From the NCBI GenBank assembly GCA_044222245.1, contig JBGANQ010000001.1, positions 1 to 64,000 of the forward strand: a stretch of 64,000 bases of DNA. The letters are read 5' to 3'. Of this stretch, positions 1 through 8,307 are shown one piece after another. The stretch comes from CALFML01 sp044222245. Its GTDB lineage: Bacteria; Myxococcota_A; Polyangia; Palsa-1104; JAEUJZ01. The translations under genes were made by a program, and so were the position numbers. The notes beneath the pieces are model-generated. The model was given only the letters and a program-made list of their open reading frames with translations. It was not told the origin of the DNA and did no database searches. Position 1 is the first letter of the stretch; the number at the start of each line of letters is the position of its first letter.

Positions 1-1401
1 GGGGGCGACGACCGCGCTCGGCGGCGGCTCGGACGGCGGCGCACTCGGGGGCGGCAGCGCGGCCGGCGGCGGCGGCGGCAGCGACGGCGGAGGGGGCGGC
101 GGCTCGGGCGCGGACGGCGGGGGGCTGACGATCGGGGGCGGCTCGGCGCGGGGCCGGCCCATGGGGCTGACCGCGGGGCTGGCCGCCAGGGAGGTGCCGC
201 CCGGGCGCAGCGAAGGCGAGGCAGGAGCGCCGACCTGGCCCAGGGTGCCGACGCGCACGGTCACCCCTTCGGGCGGATCCTTGGACGGCCGCGAGCGCGG
301 CGCGGCGAGCAGACCCTGCACCGCAAACCCGAGGCTGCCGTCGCTGCGCTTGCCGGCGCCCATGGCGTTGTTGAGGATCTCGATGGTCGCCTCGCGCTTG
401 ACCAGCTCCGCCGAGGGCTTGAAGCGCACATATAAATGAAGCTCGCTGCTCGGCATCGGATCGCGCAGCTCGACGTAGCCTTCGATCCACAGCTCGGCGT
501 CGGCCGACTTGGTGTGCAGCTCATCGAAGCTGGCTCGGCCGCGATCGACCACCAGGCGCCCGCTCAGGTTGCCGAGCTTGAGCCGCGGGAACGTCAGCCC
601 CTGCGACAGGAACGGGTCGCCGGGCACCACCAGCTTGGCCTTGCCGTCGCCGAGCGTGCCGTCCTTGAGCTGCACCTCCAGCACCCCGCTGGCGTGCGGC
701 ATGTCGAAGGTCGGCGGCGCCCCCGGCCGCGGCGGCGGCGCCCCGGCCGGCAGCTTCTGCGGCGGCACCTTGAAGTTCACGGTCAGCGACAGCGCGCCGG
801 TCATCGGCAGCGGCAGGATCTGACCGATGTTGGCGATCCGCCCGAGCAGCAGCTGCTCGATCTGGCCGTTGACGAACAGACCCTCGCCGCCCAGGCCGCC
901 GACGCCGCGGATGGTGCCGCCGAACGCCTCGGCCTCGACGTCCGCGACCCTATTGCCGGCGAGCAGCTCGAGCAGCGGCACCCGCACATCGAGCCGGTCG
1001 ATGAACAGCGGCTTGACCGTCTTTTTGTCCTTGTCGCCGTCCTTATCGCCGCCCGGGGCTCCCGGCGGCGCGCTCGGCGCCGCGATCGGCGAGCCGAGCC
1101 CGGCCTTGCGCGGCCGCAGCTGCACCGCCGTCGCCGAGACCCCGGGCGAGAGCAGGTGCAGGTCCATCTCGCCGATGCGCACCTCCATGCCCAGCCCAAT
1201 GCCGAACCCGCCCGAGCCGAACGGCGACGGACCGGGCTCTTGCGACAGCTCGCGCTCGAGCCGGTCGCGGATGCGATCGATGGGCAGCGAGTAATAAACC
1301 GAGGCGAGGAACACCACCCCCGCGAACAGCGGATACCCGAGCAGCTTCAAAAGCCGCGCCCGCTGCTTGACAAATCGTCGCAAGCCCGCCGGCAGCCTCA
1401 C
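1..1401 (-). CDS. gspN: Type II secretion system protein GspN (partial, runs off left edge)
   Basis: Last gene of the secretion operon, open for 467 codons from a GTG at 1401 to the first base of the window, so the 3' end is missing. The GTG overlaps the gspM stop (GTGA), which fixes the start by translational coupling. The N-terminus has a cationic stretch and then one hydrophobic segment (about residues 20-40, LLGYPLFAGVVFLASVYY), as expected of an inner-membrane anchored GspN with a large periplasmic domain. The last 90 or so visible residues are very rich in proline and serine, probably a disordered tail. Assignment rests on position after gspM and topology; GspN is a poorly conserved accessory subunit whose exact role is unclear. 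Confidence 0.8.
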   Translation of the reverse strand, partial: MRLPAGLRRFVKQRARLLKLLGYPLFAGVVFLASVYYSLPIDRIRDRLERELSQEPGPSPFGSGGFGIGLGMEVRIGEMDLHLLSPGVSATAVQLRPRKAGLGSPIAAPSAPPGAPGGDKDGDKDKKTVKPLFIDRLDVRVPLLELLAGNRVADVEAEAFGGTIRGVGGLGGEGLFVNGQIEQLLLGRIANIGQILPLPMTGALSLTVNFKVPPQKLPAGAPPPRPGAPPTFDMPHASGVLEVQLKDGTLGDGKAKLVVPGDPFLSQGLTFPRLKLGNLSGRLVVDRGRASFDELHTKSADAELWIEGYVELRDPMPSSELHLYVRFKPSAELVKREATIEILNNAMGAGKRSDGSLGFAVQGLLAAPRSRPSKDPPEGVTVRVGTLGQVGAPASPSLRPGGTSLAASPAVSPMGRPRAEPPPIVSPPPSAPEPPPPPPSLPPPPPAALPPPSAPPSEPPPSAVVAP

Positions 1402-2042
1402 GGAGATTCCTTGTCGCTGTCGGACTTTTTGTCCGCCTGACCGTCGGTCTTGCCCGGCTTGCCGGGGGGCGCCTTGGGCGCGTTCTCGTAGGTCGACACG
1501 GTCATATCCACTTCGAAGTCCTGGTGCTTATCATCGCGCGCGCGGATGGACAACTGGGTCACCAGCACCAGGTTGCTCTGATACGTCTCAAGGCGCCGCA
1601 TAAACTTGAGCAGCGGCTCCAGCGCGACCTTGCTGATGCGCAGATCCACCGACTGCTGGATGTACTTTTTGCCGATCGGCTCGGGGGTGCGCGGGTTGGT
1701 CTCGCGGATCTCCAGGTTGGTCTCCTTGGAGATCTGCTCCAAAAACCCCGACAGCGACAGCGGCGTCTGGCCGATCCGCGAGTCGAGCTGCGCCGCCATC
1801 GCCCGCGCCGCCAGGTACGGCCCGCGCTTCTTCTCGATGTCGAGCAGGGCGCGGCGGCTGGCTTCGTTGTTCTCCTCCAGGGTGTCGATGCGATCGTAGA
1901 TGTAGTAGGTCCCGCCGAGCACCGCGAAAAGGGCGATCACCACCCCAAGGGTCGCCAGCAGCGTGCGCTCGCGCGCCGACAGACCCTCGAAATACTCGCG
2001 CACGCGGGCAAGCGCGGGGAAGCGCGTGGAGGATTCGCTCAT
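1398..2042 (-). CDS. gspM: Type II secretion system protein GspM
   Basis: 214 aa inner-membrane assembly-platform protein that pairs with GspL. A short cytoplasmic N-terminus ending in LSARERTLL is followed by one membrane helix (about residues 28-48, LATLGVVIALFAVLGGTYYI), then a coiled-coil-prone region and a ferredoxin-like periplasmic domain. This layout and the ARER motif before the helix are typical of GspM/PilO-type proteins. The C-terminal 30 residues are charged (Lys/Asp/Ser) and low-complexity. It lies 29 bp after gspL and overlaps the gspN start by 4 bp. Confidence 0.88.
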   Translation of the reverse strand: MSESSTRFPALARVREYFEGLSARERTLLATLGVVIALFAVLGGTYYIYDRIDTLEENNEASRRALLDIEKKRGPYLAARAMAAQLDSRIGQTPLSLSGFLEQISKETNLEIRETNPRTPEPIGKKYIQQSVDLRISKVALEPLLKFMRRLETYQSNLVLVTQLSIRARDDKHQDFEVDMTVSTYENAPKAPPGKPGKTDGQADKKSDSDKESP

Positions 2043-2071
2043 CGTCTGTTCCTATCCCTGCTCCGCCGGTC

Positions 2072-3886
2072 CTACGGGCACGTGGTGGTGATCTCTAGCG
2101 AGAACTGTTTTACGTCGAAGGGCTTGTTGTCCGGGCCGATGTTGCGCACGGTCAGCACCTTGCCCTTCTGGACGTTCTTGAAGCACGGCAGCTTGGCCAG
2201 GGCGGCGGCCAGATCGTCGACGTACTGCGCCGAGCCGGCGGTGGCCTTGAGCTCGGTCTTCTTGCGGCTGATCGACAGCTCGACGACGTCCAGGTGCGCC
2301 GGGGCGCTGCCCTGGGTCTTGGGGGCGGCGCGGCTGATGTCTTCCAGCAGATCGAGCGCCGACACGGTCGGGATGCTCTGGCCGCCGGCCTTGTCGCCGG
2401 CCAGCACGCTCATGAGCTCGGCCGAGACCTTCTGGCCGTTGGTGCGCGGCTCGCCGAACAGCGCCGTCGTCTCGCTGATCAGCTGCAGGCGCAGCCGCTC
2501 GGACTCCTTCTCCAGCACCTTGAGCGAGGCCCACGCCCAGATGACGATGCACGACAAGAGCGCCGCCGCGAACGCCGCCAGATAGGGCGCCTTCTCGCGC
2601 ACGAAGGCGTAGTCGGTGCGGTAGCTGAGCTCGCCCTTGCGGAAGTTGAGCTGCGGCGCCGCGGTCGCCCCGGCCAGCGCCAGGCCGACGGCGGTGGCGC
2701 CGGTCGGCCAGCGCCGCACCAGCATCGCCCCCGGGATCAGGTGGTTGCGGACGCCGCCCTCATCGGTCCCTCCCACCGACAGCCCGGCCCGCAGGTCGCG
2801 CTGCGACGCGTGCAGCCACGCGGCGCCGGCCGGCGGCAGCAGCTCGTGCGCCTCGACCCCGAGCTCTTCGCTGATGAGCTCGGCAAGCCCGGCCAGCTGC
2901 GCGGTGCCGCCGGTCAGGTGGACGCTGCGCGGCGGCTCCCCGTAGCGCGCCACGTAGGCCGCCAGGGTCTGCCGCAGGTCGCGCATGAGCGGTCGCAGCG
3001 CCTCGCGCAGCGCCGCGGTGATCAGCGGCTCGCCATCGCCGGCGATGCCGTGCATGTGCTTGAGCTCCTCGGCGCGGGCGAAATCGACGCTGAGCGCCCG
3101 CGCGAGCGCCCGCGTCAGCTGCTCGCCGCCGCGGGCGATGGTGCGCGCGAAGCTCACCAGCACCTGGCCGCTGCGGCTCGGGTGCGGCGCCACGGCGCAG
3201 ATATGGGTGGTGCGGTGGCCGAGATCCACGACCCACAGCGGCAGCTCGGGCGCCGCCGCGCCCGCGGGCTCGCGCCGGCGTCCGCCTTCCATGAACAGCG
3301 CCGCCCCGGCCAGGGCGGTGGCGGCGCACAGCCGCGGATCCAGGCCGAGCGCCCCCAGCGCCGCCAGCCGCTCCTGCACCAGCGGCCGCGGCGCGCACGC
3401 CGCCAGCCACAGGGAGGCGAGGTCTTCCTCACTGCTGCCGGCCGGCCGCGCCGGCATCGGCCGCGCCAGCGACTGATCGACGATCTGATCGTCGAGGTCG
3501 GTCATGAGCTGCCCCGAGAGCTCGAAGGGCAGCGCCTGGGCGACCTTCTTGGCGTCGGCAAACGGCATCTCTAGCAGCCGCAGCGTCACCTCGCCGCCGA
3601 GCGCGAAGACGCTGGTCTCGCCCTTGCCGCGCTGGTTTTGCAGCAGCTGCTCCAGCGTGCGCAGCTGCTTGTGCAAGAGCGTGTCCTCGCCAGCGCTGCT
3701 CGCCGAGAGCGCCCCCTCTTCGCCGGGCTCGGCCGGCGGCTCGCCCTCGGAAAGGCGCGACGGCGCCTCGGGCAGGCGCTGCTCCTCGATGCTGACCAGG
3801 TGCAGGGTGCGAAAGCTCAGCTCAAGCCGCGCCAGCTTCACCGAGTAGCTGCCCAGGTCTATGCCTAAGATCGTCGTCGCCATCAC
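2072..3886 (-). CDS. gspL: Type II secretion system protein GspL (PilM-like actin fold plus periplasmic domain)
   Basis: 604 aa. Residues 1-370 form an actin-like (ASKHA) cytoplasmic domain, beginning with the phosphate-loop-like ILGIDLGSYSVKLARLE and carrying HLTGGTAQLAGL near 310. A single membrane helix is at about 432-455 (LAAFAAALLSCIVIWAWASL), followed by a coiled-coil and a small periplasmic domain. In the family GspL recruits the GspE ATPase to the membrane and contacts GspM. The N-terminus resembles PilM of type IV pili, but fusion to the membrane/periplasmic part and the location between gspK and gspM make GspL the better name. The ORF opens ATG-ATG; either could be used. Confidence 0.88.
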   Translation of the reverse strand: MMATTILGIDLGSYSVKLARLELSFRTLHLVSIEEQRLPEAPSRLSEGEPPAEPGEEGALSASSAGEDTLLHKQLRTLEQLLQNQRGKGETSVFALGGEVTLRLLEMPFADAKKVAQALPFELSGQLMTDLDDQIVDQSLARPMPARPAGSSEEDLASLWLAACAPRPLVQERLAALGALGLDPRLCAATALAGAALFMEGGRRREPAGAAAPELPLWVVDLGHRTTHICAVAPHPSRSGQVLVSFARTIARGGEQLTRALARALSVDFARAEELKHMHGIAGDGEPLITAALREALRPLMRDLRQTLAAYVARYGEPPRSVHLTGGTAQLAGLAELISEELGVEAHELLPPAGAAWLHASQRDLRAGLSVGGTDEGGVRNHLIPGAMLVRRWPTGATAVGLALAGATAAPQLNFRKGELSYRTDYAFVREKAPYLAAFAAALLSCIVIWAWASLKVLEKESERLRLQLISETTALFGEPRTNGQKVSAELMSVLAGDKAGGQSIPTVSALDLLEDISRAAPKTQGSAPAHLDVVELSISRKKTELKATAGSAQYVDDLAAALAKLPCFKNVQKGKVLTVRNIGPDNKPFDVKQFSLEITTTCP

Positions 3887-3892
3887 AGTCTC

Positions 3893-5488
3893 TCAGTCGA
3901 TGCGGAAGTAAACCCATGTGCCGGTAAAGCAGACCTGGTGGTTGGTGCACAGGGGGTTGGAGTTGTTGCTCTGGGCGTCCCACACGCCGCGGATGTGGAC
4001 CTGGGTGACCTTGGTCTCGCTGCGCTGGATGGTGCCGGTGGCGTCGATGCGGTAAAAGCGCCGCGGGCTCTTGCTGCCGGCCGGCTTCTCGCGCAGAAAC
4101 TGCCCGAGCATCCCCTTACACATCGGAATCGGCCGCAGCGCGACGGTCGGCTTGGGGGCCGCGGTGCCGCCGGTCAGCGACGCCAAGGTATCGGCCATCT
4201 GCGGCAGCATCGCGATGCTGCTGCTGCAGATGAGGTTGGACAGGGTCTCGATGGCGTCGCCGCTGCTCGCCGCGGCGGTGTTGGTCGCCGCCGCCGGGCT
4301 GCGGGTGGCAGCTCCGCTGGCGGCCGGGGTCGAGCGATCTTGACACTGGCTCGCATCGACCTTGCAGGCCGGCAGGGCCAGGCTCTGCGCCACGTTCTTG
4401 AGCGTCGGCAGCCCGGTCTTGAGCAGCCCCGCCACCTGCTGCGCCACGATCGCCGTGTTGGGGTCGTACACCGCGTTCTTGTCCGCCGCCGACGCCGCGA
4501 TCATCGCCGCGATGAGCGGCCACGCCTCGGGCTGGACGCCGCTCGCCAGCAGCTTGCAGTCTGAAGATCGGTAGACGGTGAACATCTCGCCGAAGGCGGC
4601 CCAGAAATCCTCGGAGATGCCGCGCACCAAGAGCAGCTCCTCCACGGTGTCAAAGTAGCTGTTGTGCGCCTCGTAGCGGTCGCGCCCCTTGTCGTAGCGT
4701 TCTTCGGTGCCGCTGGCGCCGCCCAGGGGGTTATAGCGCTGCTGGTCGACGTCGCTCCAGTCGATGACGGCGGCCGGCAGCTCCTCGCGGGTGACGACTA
4801 CGCCGTCGCGGTCGGCGATGTTGAACATCTTGTCGTAGGCGATCGGCCGCACCAGGTTGTAAAGGAGCTGGTAGAGGTTGCGCTGGCTCTGCGAGTTCTG
4901 GGTGTTGATCGACTCCAGGCCGCCGCCGCAGTTAAGGACATACTTGCCCTCTTCCGAGGTGATGTTCAGGTCGAACGAGGTCCCCGGCGCCGAGCCGAGC
5001 CCTTCGACGCCGCTCAGGTCCACCCCGAGGAGGGCCCCCAGCCCCTCGCGCGAGTCCTTGTCGCCGCCGAACACCTTGGCGAGAAAGCCGGCGTAGTCGG
5101 TGATGACGATGGCGTCGCCGATTCCGCCGGGCAGCGACTGCAGCATCGACGACAGGCTGCCCTGCACCGCGGTGAGCAGCTGCCCGAGCTGCAGCCCCGA
5201 GCGCGCCATGTACTCGGCGCGCAGCGAGTCGCGGCTGTTGACCGCCGCCTCCAGCTCGACCTGGGTGTTGTAGGCGAAGTCGGCCGCCGCGGCGCCGATC
5301 ACCGCGGTGGTGACCAGGACGACCAGGATCGCCACCCCGCGCTGGCGGCGCGTCGGCTCGCGCCGCACCAGGCGCCGCTTGAGCAGCCGGCCGAGCCGCG
5401 CCCAGCGCCCGGCGGCCGCGGGGCTCGCGGGCGCGGTGGCGGTGGACGGGGCTACTGCGGGCTCGGGGGTGGGCACGGCGGTCCTCAC
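3893..5488 (-). CDS. gspK: Type II secretion minor pseudopilin GspK
   Basis: 531 aa, the large minor pseudopilin that caps the pseudopilus with GspI and GspJ. The prepilin peptidase site follows a 51-residue leader: RRQRG then VAILVVLV, with a hydrophobic helix to about residue 75. As in other GspK proteins, the glutamate found at position +5 of ordinary pseudopilins is absent (Val here), which helps separate it from GspG-J. The leader is much longer than the usual 6-10 residues, so translation may start downstream, though no better start was obvious. The rest is the alpha-helical insert domain characteristic of GspK. Only 3 nt separate it from gspJ upstream. Confidence 0.87.
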   Translation of the reverse strand: MRTAVPTPEPAVAPSTATAPASPAAAGRWARLGRLLKRRLVRREPTRRQRGVAILVVLVTTAVIGAAAADFAYNTQVELEAAVNSRDSLRAEYMARSGLQLGQLLTAVQGSLSSMLQSLPGGIGDAIVITDYAGFLAKVFGGDKDSREGLGALLGVDLSGVEGLGSAPGTSFDLNITSEEGKYVLNCGGGLESINTQNSQSQRNLYQLLYNLVRPIAYDKMFNIADRDGVVVTREELPAAVIDWSDVDQQRYNPLGGASGTEERYDKGRDRYEAHNSYFDTVEELLLVRGISEDFWAAFGEMFTVYRSSDCKLLASGVQPEAWPLIAAMIAASAADKNAVYDPNTAIVAQQVAGLLKTGLPTLKNVAQSLALPACKVDASQCQDRSTPAASGAATRSPAAATNTAAASSGDAIETLSNLICSSSIAMLPQMADTLASLTGGTAAPKPTVALRPIPMCKGMLGQFLREKPAGSKSPRRFYRIDATGTIQRSETKVTQVHIRGVWDAQSNNSNPLCTNHQVCFTGTWVYFRID

Positions 5489-5491
5489 AGG

Positions 5492-6250
5492 TTAGTGCTG
5501 CGTCGAGAAATCAAGGGCCTGGAACATGGCGATGCGGACCTCGCTGGCGAAGGCGAGATCCTGGCCGACGTCGTCATGGACGATCAGCTTGACCCGCACC
5601 CGGCTCGGCAGCCGATCGGGGAAGCCGTCGGACTGCGAGGTAATCCAGTGATCTAGCCACTCCTTGCGGTCGGGGTGGTAGTAGGACAGCTCCAGCCGCA
5701 CCACGTCGTCGCAGAGGACCTCGCTCTCGCCGGGGATGTTGTCGAAGCGGTCGGCCTGGATGCGCCGCGTCTCCTTGCGCCACAGGACCAGCTTGCGCGG
5801 GTCGGTGCGGTCGCGCTGGCCGAAGTAGCCGACGGCGGCGGTGTCGGCCTCCTTGGAGTCGGCGTACAGGCGCTGGTGGCCGAAGTAGGTAAAGCGCAGC
5901 TCGTCGATGTCGGGCTTGCGGGCGCCGTCGAAGAAGGTGCGCGGCGTCGCCTCGGTGCCGATCATGATGTTCTTGGACAGGTAGGCCATCTGCACGTCGC
6001 GCAGGATGCGATCCATGGCCAGCCGGCCGACGCGGTAGCGCGACATGCGCGCCTCGACCGAGCCCTTGGTGCGGAAGGTCTGCTGCAGCGAAGCCCAGGT
6101 GAGCACGGTGATCGTCGTCAGGATGCCGATCGAGATCATGATCTCGAGCAGGCTGAAGCCGCGCTCGGCCGCGGGTCGGCGCACCCCCGCCGGGCGCCGC
6201 CATCGCGTCGCGAGCCGTCCGAGGATCTGCATGGGCTGCCGGCGCATCAA
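5492..6250 (-). CDS. gspJ: Type II secretion minor pseudopilin GspJ
   Basis: 252 aa. Class III prepilin signal ERG then FSLLEIMISIGILTTITVL, with the processing glycine at residue 31 and Glu at +5 of the mature protein. GspJ joins GspI and GspK in the complex at the pseudopilus tip. The 30-residue leader is long and arginine-rich. The gene sits between gspI (7 nt away) and gspK (3 nt away). The assignment within the minor pseudopilins is by gene order and size. Confidence 0.87.
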   Translation of the reverse strand: MMRRQPMQILGRLATRWRRPAGVRRPAAERGFSLLEIMISIGILTTITVLTWASLQQTFRTKGSVEARMSRYRVGRLAMDRILRDVQMAYLSKNIMIGTEATPRTFFDGARKPDIDELRFTYFGHQRLYADSKEADTAAVGYFGQRDRTDPRKLVLWRKETRRIQADRFDNIPGESEVLCDDVVRLELSYYHPDRKEWLDHWITSQSDGFPDRLPSRVRVKLIVHDDVGQDLAFASEVRIAMFQALDFSTQH

Positions 6251-6257
6251 GTAAGGC

Positions 6258-7007
6258 TCACCTAGTGGTTGAGGTGCTGGGGGTTGAGGTCGTGCCGGTG
6301 CCGGTGCCGGTGCCAGTTCCGGTGCCAGTTCCAGTTCCAGTTCCAGCCCCCGGCAGCGCGCCGAGCTGCGGCGTCAGCGGGATGCGGCGCAGGTCGGTGT
6401 AGAACGTCACCACCTCGACCTTCTGCTCGGGCAGGCCGGGCTCGCTCCACGTCACGCGCAGGCTGACGCGGCGGATGCCCTGCTCGAGCATCTGCTTGAC
6501 CGGCCCCAGCACCCCGCCCAGGCTCCCCGACAGGCCGGAGCTGCTCGAGGAGGCGCCGGCGCTGCCGCGCGGTCCGCCGCCCGCCTCGGCCGCCGCGGTC
6601 TCGCCGACCTTCTGCTTGTCCTGCAGGAGCTTGGTCGCCGCCGTCTGGATCTTGTCGGCGCTCGGCAGCTCGATCTTTTGCATCGTGTAGGCCCAGCTAA
6701 ACTTTTTGAACAGCGGGTCGTCAAAGACCCCCTTCTTCTCGACCGTCCCGGCGTCGTCCTTGAACCCCTCGACGACGAACTCGTTCTCGATCTCGCCGAA
6801 CTTGAGCCGGCACAGGAACGTCGCCTGGGTCATAAGGCGCGCGTGGTTGCTCGCCCGCAGGCTGCGGATCATCGTCAGCGACAGCGCCATCAGCGACACC
6901 GCGAGGATCGCCACCGCGATCATCACCTCCAGCAGGGTAAAGCCCGCCCCTGACCGCGCTCGCTGCGCCGGCCGCGCCCGCCGGGACTGCGCACTGACCC
7001 GCCTCAT
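6258..7007 (-). CDS. gspI: Type II secretion minor pseudopilin GspI, with Gly-Thr repeat tail
   Basis: 249 aa. Prepilin motif GAG then FTLLEVMIAVAILAVSL, cleavage glycine at residue 22 and Glu at +5. The pseudopilin body is followed by a low-complexity C-terminus of alternating Gly-Thr encoded by an imperfect 6-bp repeat at 6292-6345 and ending in a Ser/Thr/Pro-rich stretch. The tail is not part of the usual GspI fold and its length could vary in whole codon pairs. Start overlaps the gspH stop by 4 bp, indicating coupled translation. Confidence 0.87.
   Translation of the reverse strand: MRRVSAQSRRARPAQRARSGAGFTLLEVMIAVAILAVSLMALSLTMIRSLRASNHARLMTQATFLCRLKFGEIENEFVVEGFKDDAGTVEKKGVFDDPLFKKFSWAYTMQKIELPSADKIQTAATKLLQDKQKVGETAAAEAGGGPRGSAGASSSSSGLSGSLGGVLGPVKQMLEQGIRRVSLRVTWSEPGLPEQKVEVVTFYTDLRRIPLTPQLGALPGAGTGTGTGTGTGTGTGTGTTSTPSTSTTR
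6292..6345. repeat. 6-bp microsatellite inside gspI
   Basis: About nine imperfect copies of a hexamer (GTGCCG/GTTCCA on the plus strand) that encode Gly-Thr pairs on the minus strand near the end of gspI. Because the unit is 6 bp, copy-number changes keep the frame. Confidence 0.9.
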
Positions 7008-7756
7008 GGGCTGCCTCGCTGCAGCCCCGAGTCCACGGGATCGAAGTCGGCCGGCGGCGGCACCCGCCCGGGCAGGATCTCGACGCGGCCGGTCAGCCCG
7101 TACACGCGCAGGGTGTACTGGCTGTCATCGGCTGCATCAAGGCCCAGGTGTATGATCGCCCGCTCGGTGTGACCGTCGGGGAAAAAGTGCAGGTAGGCGT
7201 GGCCGCTCTGGTAGGGCTCGGGCTGCCGGGGCGTAAACAGGTCGAGGATCTTGATCCGGCCAAGGCGCACCTTGGGCAGCGTGCTGTCCTTGTACTCGGC
7301 GAACTTGGGCCGGCGCGGCGACGGCGGCGTCAGCTCCTTGGGCAGGTTGCTGTGCGCGCGCTCCTCTTGCTCGGCCTTCTTGTTCTCCTTGTCGAGATCC
7401 AGGCCGCGCCCCTTGCGCCCCGCCTCTTCGCTCTTCCACAAGAGCACGCGGTTCTCCGAGCGCTCCAGCTGATAGGTCTGGTCGTCGAGATTGAGGTGCA
7501 GCCGGTAGTAGGCCCCGGTCGAGATCGCGCGGTCGTAGCTGTAGCGGATCGCCGCCGCCAGCTTGCTCGCCTGGCTGCGCAGCTCGCTCTTGATGAGGCT
7601 GCGGAAGCCGATGATCGTGCCCGCCGAGACGACGCTGACGATGGTGAGGACGACCAGGATCTCGATAAGCGAGAACCCCGCTTCGCCGCGCCGCCGCGCC
7701 GGCCGGGCCCCGCCCGCGCCGCGCCCGGCCGCATCTGTGTCCACCACCGCCAACAT
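7004..7756 (-). CDS. gspH: Type II secretion minor pseudopilin GspH
   Basis: 250 aa. Prepilin motif GEAG then FSLIEILVVLTIVSVVSAG, cleavage glycine at residue 27 and Glu at +5. GspH is a minor pseudopilin that helps start or stabilise the pseudopilus. The ATG at 7756 is supported by a GGAGG ribosome-binding site 8 nt upstream. The central region (about 115-165) is charged, with Lys/Glu-rich segments longer than in standard GspH. Located 19 nt after gspG and overlapping gspI. Confidence 0.87.
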   Translation of the reverse strand: MLAVVDTDAAGRGAGGARPARRRGEAGFSLIEILVVLTIVSVVSAGTIIGFRSLIKSELRSQASKLAAAIRYSYDRAISTGAYYRLHLNLDDQTYQLERSENRVLLWKSEEAGRKGRGLDLDKENKKAEQEERAHSNLPKELTPPSPRRPKFAEYKDSTLPKVRLGRIKILDLFTPRQPEPYQSGHAYLHFFPDGHTERAIIHLGLDAADDSQYTLRVYGLTGRVEILPGRVPPPADFDPVDSGLQRGSP

Positions 7757-7775
7757 GTCCTGCGCCTCCTTGGGG

Positions 7776-8258
7776 CTACTTCTTCGCCGCGTCTTCGTCT
7801 TCCCAGCTCTTGATGTCGTCGGCGGTGCCTTCCTTGCCGTCCTTGCCGAGGCTCACCAGGTCGATCTCGTTGCCGTGCTCGCCCGGGCACTTGAACTGGA
7901 ACGGGCGGCCCCAGCCGTCCTTGGGGTCCTTGTTGAGGATCTTGCGCGTCACCAGATCGTTGAGCGCCGGCGGGCAGGCGTCGGTGCTCTCGGTCTGCCA
8001 CTGCACCAGCGCGTTCTCGATGGCGTGCATGATGTTGCGGGTCTCTTTCTTGCGCGCCTTCTCGAGCATGGCGAAGGCGCCAAAGCCCACCGCACCCATG
8101 AGCATGCTGATGATGGTCAGAACGACCATGATCTCGATCAGGTTGAAGCCGCGCTGCTTGCGAACGCACGCCCGATCGCGGCGGGCGGCGCGCTCGCGCA
8201 GGACCAACAGGACCTTCTTCAACGTCGACAGGGGGGCTGCTGCGGGCAAATTAGTCAT
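7776..8258 (-). CDS. gspG: Type II secretion major pseudopilin GspG
   Basis: 160 aa, main structural subunit of the pseudopilus. Prepilin motif KQRG then FNLIEIMVVLTIISMLMG, cleavage glycine at 37, Glu at +5. The C-terminal half carries the GspG signature: the Pro-containing DLVTRKILNKDPKDGWGRPF segment and a final acidic stretch with DGKEGTADDI, which forms the calcium-binding loop in known major pseudopilins. The leader of 36 residues is long. A GGAG ribosome-binding site precedes the ATG. Followed by gspH, preceded by gspF. Confidence 0.93.
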   Translation of the reverse strand: MTNLPAAAPLSTLKKVLLVLRERAARRDRACVRKQRGFNLIEIMVVLTIISMLMGAVGFGAFAMLEKARKKETRNIMHAIENALVQWQTESTDACPPALNDLVTRKILNKDPKDGWGRPFQFKCPGEHGNEIDLVSLGKDGKEGTADDIKSWEDEDAAKK

Positions 8259-8307
8259 CGCGCTCTCCTTGCTGGAAACTTGTATCTCGCGGCGCAGCGA
8301 CGCGGCG

